From the NCBI GenBank assembly GCA_963971405.1, contig OZ020487.1, positions 33,713,371 to 33,777,370 on the forward strand: a DNA stretch of 64,000 nucleotides. Direction: 5' to 3'. The notes under the pieces were generated by a model. That model had not been told where the DNA came from, searched no databases, and was given only the letters and a program-made list of their open reading frames with translations. Both the position numbers and the translations under genes were made by a program. This document shows, one piece after another, positions 43,651 through 56,342 of the stretch. Position 1 is the first letter of the stretch. Each line of letters begins with the position of its first letter. The stretch comes from Psococerastis gibbosa (lineage: Eukaryota > Arthropoda > Insecta > Psocodea > Psocidae).

Positions 43651-43814
43651 CTAACAAGTTTTTGTGAAAGTACTTGATCAATATGTCGATTTTTTTATGA
43701 TGCATGTAAATTAGGCATACCAAGAATTACTTTCCCTTTCGTTATTGTAGATGCTATGCCTTTTGCCTCCATAACGTCTTTGTCACCAAAAACCCCGGGC
43801 TTAGCCCCCCGCCA

Positions 43815-46775
43815 GGTACTTTCCAATTTATATGCATCTATTGAGCAAAAAAAATCCACAGCCTGCAATTTTCAACCGAAATTAATTTTTAATTTTTAAA
43901 TTTCATTAGGAGCAGTACAAATTATGGTCTCAAACGAGTATAAATATATATTTTAATTATTAATTAATAATTAATTCACCCCGTCACCCCTTCAACACGA
44001 GTGGAACACAAAATGACGCATTAGCAGCAATCCCATTTGAATTGCATGGGGGGGATTTAAAGCAATTTTTTTAGGCTGACGAGGAAGGCCTACCTTAATT
44101 TAAATTATACCCATGTCTTCGTCTATTTCTCCTCTTTCAGGCCATGCTATACTTGTGGTGATCAAGTAAGGGGTTTCGCTTTGGGGGTGTGAAACGTCAG
44201 GGGGTGCACACGATTTTCAACCGAAATAGGACTCTTTCGGCCCCATTATTATCTATTTAAAAAATGCAAACTACGGTACTCTTTCCAGCCATATATTGTT
44301 TAGGGTAAGTTAGTAAATTATGTTTAAGTTGATTTAGGGGTTGTCACGTAAAACTATCGTCCGTAAACCGACTTTACAACCGACTTACAGACAACCAATT
44401 TTTTTTTTGTCGGCAATATAACCCAAGAACAAAATAACACCTACTACATTGATTTTGGGACGAGTGTTCATTAGGCGAGCTATTGACGCCACCCTCTTGG
44501 CTAAGAGAATGGGACCCGATGTCTCTAAAGCCATGATTGGAATGCATGCTTTTAAAGCAATAACTTCATATCGTGTTTTCGAGGCAAAGGGAAAATACGG
44601 TCTTTTTCAATCATACCGTAAAATAGAGAGTTCAAGTCCTCAATTATTGCTATAGGCTCAGGAGAGCAAGTCTCAGATGAAATTGCTTAATAGTTCGTAT
44701 ATGGACAGCCGTCCCAAAATCAATGTCCTATGTGTTATTTTGTTCTTGGGTTATATTGCTGACATATAGCCCCGCCCACATGTGCTTTCCTTTACTTCAT
44801 CACCGATACTCTTGGCCGGTACCACACCATGACATCCCTTATGAATAGCGTCTTAAAGGGTGAAAGCCCCGACGGAATTTTCTTATATTTAAGTTTACAC
44901 ATACTAGACACTATTACGCATAGTTTCAATTTGATATTTGTCATCCTCTCATTCGTCAAGTAAAATTATACAAAAATTTGAACCAGTCTTAAGGGATGAA
45001 AGCCCCAACGAAAAATTCTTATTTTCAGTTTTCAGACTTGGGTGAACCATGGTTTTCAGATAAGGGGAAATTATTAGCCCACCTCTTCGACAAATTTTTC
45101 CCGTTCCCTCCTTTTTTGGATTGCTTCTTAAGGGGTGAAAGCCCCAATGGAATTTTCTTATAATTACGTTTTGTCATACTAGAAACTACTATGAATTGTT
45201 AAAAATTGAGATTTGTCAACATCTCGTTCGTCAAGTTAAATTTGACGAAAATTTGTCCCCTTCTTAAGGGATGAATGTCCCAACAGAAACTTCTTATTTT
45301 TCTTTTTCGAGCTCAGGAGAACGGTGGGAATCATATATAGGGAAATTATAAGCCCACCTCTTCGTCAAATTTTTCCCGGTCCCACCCCTTTTGGATTGAT
45401 TCTTAAGGGGTGAAAGCCCCAACGGAATTTTCTGATAATTACGTTTTCACATACTAAAAACTACTAGGTATTATTTAAAATTGAGAAATGTCATTATCTC
45501 GTTCGTCAAGAAAAATTTGACGAAAATTTGAACCACTCTTAAGGGATGAAAGCCCCCAACGAAAAATTCTTATTTTCAGTTTTCAGATGTGGGTGAACTA
45601 TGGTTTTCAGATAAGGGGAAATTATAAACCCTCCTCTTCGACAAATTTTTCCCGTTCCCTCCCTTTTTGGATTGCTTCTTAGGGGATGAAAGCCCCAACG
45701 GAATTTTCTTATAATTACGTTTTGACATACTAGAAACTACTATGCATTGTTCCAAATTCAGATTTCTCAAAATCTCGTTCGTCAAGTTTAATTTGACGAA
45801 AATTTATCCCCCTCTTAAGGGATGAATGTCCCAACAGAAACTTCTTATTTTTCGTTTTCATGCTCAGGAGAACGGTGGGAATCATACATAGCGAAATTAT
45901 AAGCCCACCTCTTTGTCAAATTTTTCCCGATCCCACCCCTTTTGGATTGCTTCTTAAGGGGTGAAAGCCCCAACGGAATTGTCTGATAATTACATTTTCA
46001 CATACTAAAAACTACTAGGTATTATTTAAAATTGAGAAATGTCATTATCTCGTTCGTCAAGAAAAATTTGACGAAAATTTGAACCACTCTTAAGGGATGA
46101 AAGCCCCAACGAAAAATTCTTATTTTCAGTTTTCAGACTTGGGTAAAACATGGTTTTCAGATAGGGGGAAATTATAAGCCCTCCTCTTCGACAAATTTTT
46201 CCCGTTCCCTCCTTTTTTGGATTGCTTCTTAATGGTTGAAAGCCCTAACGGAATTTTCTTATAATTACGTTTTGACATACTAGAAACTACTATGCACTGT
46301 TCCAAATTGAGATTTCTCAAAATCTCGTTTGTCAAGTTTAATTTGACGAAAATTTGTCCCCTTCTTAAGGGATGAATGTCCCAACAGAAACTTCTTATTT
46401 TTTGTTTTTGTGCTCAGGAGAACGATGGGAATCATATATAAGGAAATTATAAGCCCACCTCTTTGTCAAATTTTTCCCGTTCCCACCCTTTTTGGATTGC
46501 TTCTTTTGAGGTGAAAGTCCCCTGGGAATCCTCTGATTTCAAGATTTCGTCTACTGTACATAGTTCAGCGTAGTTTTCTTTGAAAATTTTTGACCCACCA
46601 GTTCGTCAAGTTTTTCCAAAAATTAGGCACTTTAAAAAATTTGTAGCACCCAAAAGCCCCAGAGCCGGCTCGTAAGAAAAGGTTTTTTACAGACTAGAGA
46701 CACATCCTAAGCGCCTCATGAGCTCAAACCTTCTCCGGAACTTCGTCAAGTGAGACCCCCCCTGGCTCCCGGACT
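43815..46775 (-). repeat. Giant palindrome, right arm (2.96 kb)
   Basis: Inverse of 37622-40562. The 69-codon frame at 44449-44655 is identical in translation to that at 39741-39947. The frames at 45576-45785 and 46126-46335 each differ from their left-arm partners by one residue. Confidence 0.92.
44835..46530 (-). repeat. 137-bp tandem array in right palindrome arm
   Basis: Mirror of the left-arm array with the same 550-bp higher-order organisation. The inverse landmark TCTTAAGGG-TGAAAG-CCC recurs at matching spacing. Confidence 0.85.
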
Positions 46776-46799
46776 ATATGTATCCAGAAAATTAATCTA

Positions 46800-47400
46800 C
46801 TTCTATTGGGGTAACGCCTGCTGTCTCAATTGAATGGAGACCCACAACTGACACAAATTTACATCACTTTATCGGCATCGGGGGATCTTACGATATCTTA
46901 TGATCTGAAGCGTTGCAAGCAATCCACCTAATTACAACAGTTTCAATAGAATTATGAGTACTGGAACGGGGTAAATTAGTATCTCTGCTGACAGGAGCAT
47001 CATAGATACGAGTTCCATAATGTATGGAGGAGGAAAATGGGTGAGCAACTCAAGAGGACTAATTAAGGAGGAGTAAGGCAAAGGCGGCAGGAGCGTCAAA
47101 GACCGTAAAAGCTTCTTAAGTTCTTACCAACATTAATGAAATGATTGCGACGGAAGAGACAGCTTCCCAATTTCCTATTGCTTAAAATCGTAGTTGGTAT
47201 CAAAAAACTAATATTTTCACAGCATACACTAATGAACTAGGCAGTTGATACAAGCAACAAATCCAGATTTGTAAGAAATAAACTTGAAGTGAATGTGATT
47301 TGTGATTTTAGGGAGATTCATCTACCTATTGAGACGGCGATCAATGTTCAACTTCGGGATAATTTCTTCACAACTTTTCATTTCATGGCCCCCTGAGACT
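46800..47400. other. Intergenic, nothing recognised
   Basis: Flank of the palindrome. No ORF or repeat match was found. Confidence 0.35.
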
Positions 47401-47422
47401 AAAACCACCCTCCGTTTAAAAT

Positions 47423-47551
47423 AAACATAATAGTCTCCTTAGTAACTTTGTAAAACTTGCTGTCACTCATTGTTAAAATTAACTTTGTATAGTTTTATGA
47501 ATAAAAAATTTTTTTATTCGTAAAACTATACAAAGTTATTTTAACAATGAG
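47423..47551. mobile_element. Hairpin element with 13-bp direct flanks
   Basis: Two arms of about 42 bp (about 47467-47508 and 47511-47551) are almost perfectly complementary, with a loop of only a few bases. The inserted segment is bounded by identical CTCCGTTTAAAAT (47410-47422 and 47552-47564). It could be a small foldback element or a retroposed hairpin. Confidence 0.6.
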
Positions 47552-47569
47552 CTCCGTTTAAAATGTTAT

Positions 47570-49080
47570 TTTTTTTAAATAATCATAACGCAACGCCCTT
47601 TGGGGCTTACGCGTGGTATGTTTATCTGTTGCAATGCTGTACTTTTTAAAATGTTACATATACAGATATTGTATATGTATGTGTATCGATTTTAGCTGAA
47701 ATACTGTTACTTCAATATTTGATTGTAACCAGTGGCGTATATAAAATATTTCCTCACAGACGAGATAAGATCTCTAATAGCTATTAATTTCATGCCACGG
47801 GTAGACGTCTGAATTCTGCCAACCAAACCGTTTGTTGACTCGAACATCTATTAGATCAGACAAATTATCCGCATAACAGCAACTCACATTAGTTGACCTC
47901 GCCTTACATTTCTGGGCATAGATGTTTTTCTTGTTGCTATCTCTGATTAGCAGTAATTTTTCAAAGTGGTCAATTTGAACACTGTTCATCCTGCTGCTGC
48001 AATGTTCGATGCTCGTGTGCATGACTGCCGAAAAAAAACTGTCAGAATGTGCATTCCACATACAGTTCTAATATAAGTGAGCAAGTTTGTGAGGGGGCCA
48101 CGCTACTGGGACGTTTGATACTTGGACTAGAGCGACGCAAAAACAGGACATAGTCCAGAGGCTGAAATAGCTACCTGAACTAGGGTTAGGTGTAACCAGA
48201 AAGACACAATGTGAAGTCTCAGGTTACAAAAAGGAGACAAATCGGGTAACAATAAGCGAAAGACTGCAGTAACTAGTAAGGGCTACCGACCTGACATCGA
48301 AAAAAAAACAATTCCCATTTTCGCAAAATTATACGCTGAACTGTCGAAACTACTCTATTTCTTTATGTTTCTCCACCGTTGTTACAGGCAATACGGAGAC
48401 GATTGAAGCTGATGTGTTTGAACAAGCATTTGAAGTGTAAATTAATAGTGCCCAAACTCGAGACAAAGGAGAATGTCCTTGATTGGTATTTTCATAGAAA
48501 AAAAACATCAAAAGAGTTGAACGTGAGGATGACACCTTGCTCTATATTCCTTCGCAGACAATTCTACTTGATACTCGCTGGATTGGGAAACTTTTGGTAT
48601 TCAACATGATAGAGTGGTTAACGGAAATATTGGAGGTAAAAATTGGAACACTTTAAAGTACGGTACCCAAGAACAGAACACACTTTCTGGTAAAGAATAA
48701 AGTGATGCAGTAGATCAAGTTGACACTGGCGTTAATATCGCTGGATGATGGATGCGGTAGAGGTAGACCTAAAACAGATATAGGGCTGCAAGGAGATGGG
48801 GTACAACCAACTGGTGGAGGGGGGATAATATACAATAGAACTGCCGTACAATTTCAAAGAGAATTAGGTGCCTACCTACCCAACTTAGTTTTATTAACTT
48901 TGATGAGATATTGCTGGCAGCCTAACTAACTAAGCCTGCCTTGGAACATATAGACAAGTACGGTATGTGCTTTGTTAAATGACGAAATATATTCATTGAA
49001 ACGACACCCCTTATTAAGAGAAAGCTTACAGTTGACATTGGCCTCCCCTGGATCACCCCAAAATAAGTTGGTTATTAGCT
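47570..49080. other. Intergenic; possible short exon-like frames
   Basis: Frames at 47774-48061 (-, 95 codons) and 48379-48609 (+, 76 codons, after a TTGTTACAG acceptor-like site) show no family resemblance and were not called as genes. Confidence 0.25.
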
Positions 49081-49084
49081 TTGC

Positions 49085-49495
49085 TTTCCTTACGATATTA
49101 TACGAGTATATTGAAAGTTTTGTGATGGTAGAGATTTTCCATTTCTGGATATCAACGGAATTACATGTTTTGTGGTACCAGAAACACAAAAAGACGGTTG
49201 CGAAATGTCTGTCTGCCTAACTTCCTGTCTATGACTCGATTTGGGGTCGAACCGCTCATAACATTTAGATGAAATTCGAAAATTTTAGTACTTACAGGTC
49301 TGTATTAATTTAAAATGAACCAACTAGGTCGCATCCCTCCTTATTAATAGTTTGATTCAGGACGAACAAAATAAAGTAGGCTGATTTTCATGAAAAAATA
49401 CTAAAAAAATTAATTTTCTGAGGAACGATTCTATCGATTGTAACCTCATTTGTGTTTTAGGAGCAAAATGGAGTTTTAAAACCGAATAGGTTGCT
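49085..49495 (+). mobile_element. Highly diverged R1 copy
   Basis: TTGCTTTCCTTACGATATTATACG, TTTTGTGATGGTAGAGATTTTCC, ATCAACGGAATTACATGTTTT and CGAAATGTCTGTCTG follow R1 order at low identity. Confidence 0.5.
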
Positions 49496-49496
49496 T

Positions 49497-49685
49497 TTTT
49501 TAAAAAAGATTAATTGCATACAAACAATTCGATGAATGTATCCGATTGCCCTTTTCAGTCGCCTCTGTAGGTTAGTACCCGTGTAGAGTTACGACACGTT
49601 GAGTTACGACACGTCTCCAATCGCATGATGTGTAAAGACTCGCACTAGTGCAAGTACGTTACCACCTGGCCATTGAAGTCAAGTT
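49497..49685 (-). mobile_element. R5 SINE-like repeat
   Basis: GCATACAAACAATTCGATGAA and GTATCCGATTGCCC, then an internal duplication of GAGTTACGACACGT. Confidence 0.6.
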
Positions 49686-49935
49686 TGCCAAGCAAGACTT
49701 TTGTTTTGAAGAAATTATTTTTTTAATGATGATATGGGTAATCCGAACCCCAATATAATAACATAACCTAACCATTATATTATTGGGTAGTGCATCTATT
49801 ACATAATTACATAATTACATAATTATATTATTGGTCTGTCTATTATAGACTATGCAATTGTCTTATCAATCAATCTAGTGCTGCAGGACAGTGAAAATCT
49901 ATAGGCAGCCAATATTTCACCATGTGATAATTATT

Positions 49936-51224
49936 GCTTTCCAATTTATACATTTTATAGTATAAGGAAAGTTTTGTGATGGTCCAAATTTTCGATTCCG
50001 AGATTTCAACGGATTTACACGTTTTGAGGTCCCAAGAACCCAAAAAAGTGGTTTTTACGAAATGTCTGTCTGTAACTCTGTCTGTCTGTCTGTCTGCCTG
50101 TTCATCGATTTCCGAGCAAACTACTCAGTCGATTTTGATGAAATTTTGCATGTAGGTTTAAAAAAATCATACCTCGGGACAATGTTTTCTATTTTTGGCC
50201 AACTCAATTTTGGGGGGTTTTATTTTCAAACAACTCACTGTAAACGATGCCAACAAACTACGGGTACTCGAAAGAAAGATAATAAGGAGGATATATGGAC
50301 CCCTTTACGAGTACGTAGAATGGCGTATAAGAAACAACGCTGAAATCGACTCCGCTCTCAACGGAGAAGACATAGTAAGGTTCATTAAAGCACAACGATT
50401 AAGGTGGCTGGGACACGTTGTAAGAATGTCTGAAGAACGCATGCCACGAAAAATGTACAAAGCAAGCATGACGGGAAGACGACTGCCAGGACGGCCAAGA
50501 AACCGCTGGAAGGACGAGTTAGAGAATGACCTTCGCGAGTTGGGAGTCTCCAGATGGTGGAGCGTTGTGCAAAACCGAGAAGAATGGAGGAGTGTTGTCG
50601 AGCAGGCCAAAGCCCACCAAGGGCTGTAGAGCCGGAAGAAGAAGAAGATTTTCAAAAAGCTCCAAAAAAAGTATAAAAAAAAATTAGTTCTAAAAAATGG
50701 CTCCAACGATTTCTTTTAAATTCACATATATTGTAGTCGTTATTAATATTGACAAAATGCGTGGAGTCGCTTGCACCTTGATAGTTTGCTTCTGGGGGTA
50801 AAAAAATAAAAATAACTAAATTTTAATGAAAAATTACTAAAAAACAATTTTTCTGCGAAACCTTTCTATCGATGATTTCTACCTTCAGGGATGTTTTAGG
50901 TGTTAAATTGAGTAACGAGACTGGACAGGTTGCTTTCCCAAAAAACTATTTAGTTTAGTGCAAAATTTTTTTTTTTTAATTAATGATAGATAATTCGCGC
51001 CCAAATGTATTGCGTCTCCTGCCATTATTGCTGTGTGGTAATGTGTTGGTCAGACCTATTTAGAATTTACCTCACCTCCAGTGATGTCAGTTGGACAACC
51101 CCCCCCCCCCCAAGATATTGGAAATTTAACCACAGGAAAATTATTTACCATGAAATTACTCATTTTCTCTCCCTACTAATGTTGATAAATTGGAAAGCAT
51201 GTTCGAGTAAACTCGGACCGCTTC
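49936..51224 (+). mobile_element. R1 element, copy d, split by a LINE insertion
   Basis: R1 sequence 49936-50230 continues at 50657-51224, ending ATAAATTGGAAAGC and CGAGTAAACTCGGACCG. The interruption is the LINE fragment below, so R1 was there first. Confidence 0.8.
50231..50647 (+). pseudogene. 5'-truncated LINE ORF2 tail inserted in R1 (family B)
   Basis: The frame gives KLRVLERKIIRRIYGP, then RLRWLGHVVRMSEERMPRKM, then GRPRNRWKDELENDLRELG, and ends at TAG 50627-50629. It resembles the C-terminal region of non-LTR reverse transcriptases. A GAAGAAGAAG tail follows. The target repeat ATTTTCAAA is at 50222-50230 and 50648-50656. Uninterrupted to its stop, so a young insertion. Confidence 0.8.
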
Positions 51225-51229
51225 TTTCA

Positions 51230-52600
51230 TTTGGAACTATTAGGCTACAATACCTATTTACAATACTTATTTTTCTATGAATACCTCTACTAATAGATAA
51301 ATAGGAATTCATGCATCGGTTCTTTATTTAAGTTAATACTTAACCTACAATGATTGGGTCCATTTAATTTTTTGAAGATTGCATTGAAGATTTCATGCAC
51401 AATATTATAAGGTGTTTTACATTTTGTCGCCTTATCAATATCACTGAAAAACCAAAACCAAAACCTACAAATTCCTCCTTATTCTGTATGAATGAACATG
51501 TCTTCTCCTGATTAAACAGACAAAATCGTTACAACTAAGTGTTAAATTAAATAAAAAACATTAAAAATAACCTATTTTGCGGTTATTTAGGGGCGGCCAA
51601 TGTCATAGTTTCATATTAAGTAATTTCGTCAAGTTGACACGGCTATTCTTTGTTTACAAAATCATTTGAAATCTCTGTCTTAAGTTATACAGTGTTACGT
51701 TGGCCACGTTATAACGTCAATATCTTTGCATGAAAAATGTACTAACTAACCAACCGAGGCAAAGATTGCATTCTGCTAGGTACTTTAGTGGTCCAATTCA
51801 GAAAATAAGAGCAGTAAATCTGGTATAGTTGTACCTGCACGTGACATAAAATAAAATGCAAGGCTAGTAAATTCCTTATCAGTTTGAATATGATATCAAA
51901 AACAGTACGTTGTAAACTTCAATCGAAAACCCTTTACTGTACCGTAAAATTAACCCCTCAGCAGATACAAGCCCCAATAATTAACCGGCAACCCCATGTA
52001 GTTCGTGAGCCTCAATCAACCAGTGTCACGTAATGCATTATTTATTACCGTACTATACAGTAGGGTACCTACGATAAACATGCCCGGCCAAAATAAAAGC
52101 ACGAAAAGGGATCTGAGGTGAATGCTTGAGGGTAAAAGACAAATTGGGGTCCTCAATTCGTGTTTCGTACAAAAGAACTTGGAGAGGAAAATTATGTTAT
52201 GGTACACAACAGAGTAATACCTGGGGTACATCACACCAGCAGGTCTGTATAATGCGTGCGGATGCTAATAATACTCAAACAGGTGCTGTATACACTTTAC
52301 AAAAATTGAGATTATACAATATACAGATTTCCAGAAAGCAGTCTCGCACAATACAATACTTCTCCAGCACACCATTCCTTTTCTTCACTCAGCAGCTCTG
52401 GCAAGCCTCATCTAACAAACAACACACTGGTTTAATACAAGCATCGGCAAACTGCCCTTAGACGGTCACTGGGCAACCCGCTGTCCAATGCCACACACCA
52501 CCAACTCATGCACACACAATACAGACAACACAACACTGGCAAACTAACTACAAACCAGAAAGCGCGTTTACCCACACGGGTCTAGCGCTTTAAAGAAAAA
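51230..52600. other. Intergenic; 111-codon frame without support
   Basis: The frame at 52126-52461 (+) and its reverse (52016-52234) show no recognisable family. The segment 52370-52580 is C/A-rich. Confidence 0.25.
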
Positions 52601-52608
52601 AAGAAAAA

Positions 52609-52865
52609 AAAATTGAGTTAGCCCAAAATAAAAATGAATGGGCCCGAGGCATGATTTTTGTGAACCTACATACCAAATTTAATAAAATTCTACTAATTAG
52701 TTTGCCCGCAAATCGACGAACAGTCAGACAGACAGTCCGACAGCGGACAGACAGACAGACATTTTGTGGGACCTATAAACGTGTCAATCCGTTGAAATCT
52801 TGGAATCAAAAATTTCGACCATCACAAAGCTTTTCTTATACCACTATACGTATAAATAGGAAAGC
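52609..52865 (-). mobile_element. R1 fragment
   Basis: AAATTGAGTTAGCCC to ATAAATAGGAAAGC, with the ACAGACAG tract. The other two-thirds of the element are missing. Confidence 0.75.
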
Positions 52866-53669
52866 AAAAAATGAATTTATTTACGGATTGAGCAAATTTT
52901 GGGACTTTTACCTCATGGTTAGTGGAGGTAGTCAAATAGTCTTTAGGCACATGCACATGCAGAATTCATGCAATGCTGGATTAAACAGTCAGAAAAATGC
53001 AGGAAGCTTGTCACAGCTCACTGCTAATGAAATAATCCACGGATTTACTAATTGCAGTACTTTGTGGGCATACGCTTAAAAAATGGGGACCGTTCTTTGA
53101 ATGAAGATTAAATTATTAAAAAAATCCGCGGTGGTTATTTCGTACTAAGCCATGGGTCGTAAGCATTAATTTTCCTAATTCGTCCCGTAATACCAGCATA
53201 ATTTCCTCTCTAATTTCGTTACTTTGTGCACCTACGCTTTTGGCGCCATAATATCTCCACTGTTTTTTATACCTGTATATTCATACCTTTGTAATGCACT
53301 ATGTTGCCTAATTAATGAGACTAGCTCGACGGTACAAAAGTACAATCCGTTTAACTCAATAGAATTCAATAGAACTGGTGTAATATATAGTAATTAAAAA
53401 CGCTTCTACGGTAGGAGTTAAATAATGGAGCTGGGCAATCCGGACTAATGGGCCATGGTCGATCTGAAATCGTAGTTGCAAACGTTTCTTCAACATCTCC
53501 ATTTAAAGTCATCAGTGGCACTGCTTAGACTCCGAAGAATGCATCTGAAGGCCTGAGCTCTCAAAATAAATACATAATAAGTTGGTCTCACAGATGCATT
53601 ACTAAGTCGACTAGAACTGTTGATGAAATGTTTCCAAGTAAGATTTCTGATCACCCATGGCACATTTTA

Positions 53670-53850
53670 TTTTTTAAGATTAATTGCATACAAACAATTT
53701 CATGAATGCATCCGATTAACTCCTTCAATCACCTCAATAGGTATTATGAAATTATTTGGGTTGAGTTACGACAGGCCCCCGATCGAATATTGCGTTGAGA
53801 CTTGCACAAGTCCAAACACGCTACCGCCGCCATACCACCGAGCCCTGGAT
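53670..53850 (-). mobile_element. R5 SINE-like repeat
   Basis: GCATACAAACAATTTCATGAA, GCATCCGATTAACTCC, GTTGAGTTACGACAGG, ending CCATACCACCGAGCC. Confidence 0.6.
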
Positions 53851-54584
53851 TTGCCAGCTCCATCATCTGATCGATGACACTGATCGTGTGGATTGAAAGA
53901 AAGGGATCCAAGGCATCACCCCCACACTGCGCATGCGACACGATACGGGGGAAGAAGAAGAAGAAGAAGAAGTAGAAGCAAAACACAGATGGTGGTGTCA
54001 AATATGAGTATTTTTCAACACGGTGATAAACAGCAAAAGCACAGGAACCCATGATAATATAATAAAGTTGAAGTTAGTCATGAAAGTACAAAAGATTCAT
54101 CCCGAGAAAAAAAGGCTCAACTAACTGGTGATGAGCATTATTTTTCCTGAAAAGTATCGAATGACACCGTCTCAGATGATATCATAAAGATGTCGTTAGA
54201 CGCGGAGGAAATGCGAGATGATAACAGCGAAAGATTGATTGAAATCCGTTAAAATATAAGAGGGAAAGTGCTCGAGTAAGTAAAGTATGTTGAGATAGGA
54301 AAATGTTTGTTCTCGTCGTTTTCAGACTGTTCCAGCTAAATCTTCTCACGATTTGCCAAAACTTGGTCGTTAACTTTCTGCAAATGGTTTTTATGTCCAT
54401 ACCAGCACGTTGGACGTCATGAAACATACAAATAATAGAGGGCGGGGAGGAAAGTCCTTTATTTACTGTTTAAATACGATATTTAACGATATCGTGTGTG
54501 TTATCAAATAAAAATATTAACGCAGTTGCCTATTCATGGTTTTCAGTCAGGGAAAGTAGTGAAATGAAAATATGGAAAAAAAAT

Positions 54585-54805
54585 ATGGACCCAGGCCTAC
54601 TTACCTGTAGGTCCCTTGTCCAATGCCAACGACCCCATGGATTTCGGTCATTATTTGTTTCCGTATGAATTATGGGCCATTGGGAAACTGACATACGTCT
54701 TCAATGTCATCCTACACCGGCTATATGGACAAGCTGAGACAAGCTTACCATTTAAGCAATGAAACAGGCGAAAGCATGACTTAACTAAGTACAGATAAGA
54801 GTCCC
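54585..54805 (-). mobile_element. R2 SINE-like element
   Basis: GGACCCAGGCCTAC, CCCTTGTCCAATGCCAACGA, CATCCTACACCGGCTA and ACAGGCGAAAGCATGACTT. Loosely repeated AATGAAAAATAT lies on both flanks. Confidence 0.7.
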
Positions 54806-54889
54806 CCGAAGGGCTACTCTACCAGCTATAATAACGTGAATGAAAAATATATTAAAAAAAAAAAAAAACTATCGGATTAAGGGCCTAGT

Positions 54890-55255
54890 GTGATCAACGT
54901 TGACGTACTACATCCTCTCCAGCAGTTTCAGTGGGGGAAGGGGGGAAAAAAACCTCATAAGTGCGTAACTGCGCAGCAGCAAGCTGGAACTAAGCGTTGC
55001 ATTCCAAAATCGTGCAAGCAGGATAATTATAGTAACATTACAAAGCTTGTGCCTGAAAAGCTCCCCTTCCCCGGTTATTGTTTTCCCCCTAACCTCAGTC
55101 GCAACATTCATTTGGGATTTAATTCCACCCACGAGAGTTTTGCCAATAACATTGACGCACCAGATTTTCCAATCATGAAGCCTGAAAATGTATTGTCAAA
55201 ACGGCTGAGAGCACAAAGCTGGTATTTTACTAAAGCTAGGCCTCATTTTATTTGA
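54890..55255 (+). other. 121-codon unexplained open frame
   Basis: One of the longest frames outside recognised genes and repeats. It begins with a non-ATG codon; the translation is Cys/Lys/Pro-rich, and contains KPENVLSKRLRAQSWYF. No family, splice site or promoter was recognised. It may be chance. Confidence 0.2.
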
Positions 55256-55269
55256 ATTTATCATTGAAT

Positions 55270-55800
55270 TAATTAATGTGTTTTACTGCCTGCAGTAAGG
55301 ATTCAATCAATTTCCGGAAGCCTCTATTATTTTCAGTTATAGGTGCAGTACGTGCATAGACAATTTTAATCCTTTATGGTAAAATCGATTATTATTAATT
55401 TGACTTTATTATTATTTGCATTTAACTCCAATAGTGCAATTACATACGGACTGACTTTGACGACTTAATCCGGTTATATGGTTACAAACATCCTTTTATA
55501 TTTGAATTTAAAATTAATTCATATTTTGCTATGAACAAAAGGCATGTATGTATTGGACCAATTTCATTGAGCGTTCATTTTCATATACAGTTGTACATAG
55601 ACAATTTCAATGTTTTATGGTACAATCGACTAATATTAATATGACTTTACTATAGTATTTACTTGCAACAGGCGGGATGTAATTGTATACGGGTTGACAT
55701 CGATGGCGTTGAGTACAATTTGCTTACTTACTTTACTTTTTCGAGTGCAACAGAACGTCCCAGAATTGGGTGAAGATGTAAGCAGCGATGTTGGCTAATT
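55270..55800. other. Intergenic, nothing recognised
   Basis: Two loosely similar blocks containing ACAATTT-AAT--TTTATGGTA-AATCGA-TA (about 55358 and 55600) suggest an old tandem duplication. Confidence 0.3.
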
Positions 55801-55802
55801 TT

Positions 55803-56178
55803 GTTTGCCAACGGCCTTACCATGTTGAATCGTTGAATCCACCAGAACAGAGCCTGTTTCAAACTGAGGCAAACTTGGTAGTGTGCACAGCGTTGGCAGG
55901 GGAACATGGTGGGACATGATAACGCGCTTAGGCAGTATAAGTACGTGTCGAGTCCTGGTCACCTCCGATTTAATCGTGTGACTTTACCGTGTTCCACAAG
56001 TGGTTCAGAATCCACTATAGTCAGGAGGTCCACCCTGTCAGTCAACTCCTCTTTCCCCGAGGTGAAAGAGTCTGCCCTTAGGGTGCCTCAAGTTAACAAA
56101 CAGACTCACTCCCCCCGCTAGGCTGAAAGGGTTGCTTAAAGCAGAAATGCTGAAAGCAGGCGTTATAAACCACAACAA
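55803..56178 (+). mobile_element. R3 SINE-like element, full copy with (AAC) tail
   Basis: GCCAACGGCCTTACCATGTT to GCAGGCGTTATAAACCACAACAACAACAG. Same block order as 3828-4179 (inverted) and 13782-14144. Confidence 0.8.
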
Positions 56179-56342
56179 CAACAGTTTAATTTAAATTTAA
56201 CATTAAATTACAGTAACTGGAAGGCAACTTTAATGTTTTGTGGAAGAATCGACTATTATTAATTATTATGATTAGATTAGTATAATATTTACGTAATTGT
56301 AACTTGTAATTAAATATTATAATAATAAACTATATTAATCAG

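Larger units (their letters stand above)
40563..43814. other. Spacer of the giant palindrome
   Basis: This is noncoding and mosaic. It contains a diverged second copy of the arm's inner end (40600-40860 resembles 40080-40330), a 13-bp minisatellite, two inverted blocks of a 120-130 bp tandem repeat, a SINE1, an R1 fragment (42837-42891) and R8 units. No transposase or other ORF was recognised. Confidence 0.7.

Noticed and set aside
38062-46335. Repeated 68-69 codon frames as a conserved gene family
   Set aside because: They follow satellite and palindrome duplication; there is no start context, promoter or known family. Reported only as part of the repeats.
48379-48609. 76-codon frame after a TTGTTACAG site as an exon
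   Set aside because: Competing frames on both strands, no donor and no recognised protein.
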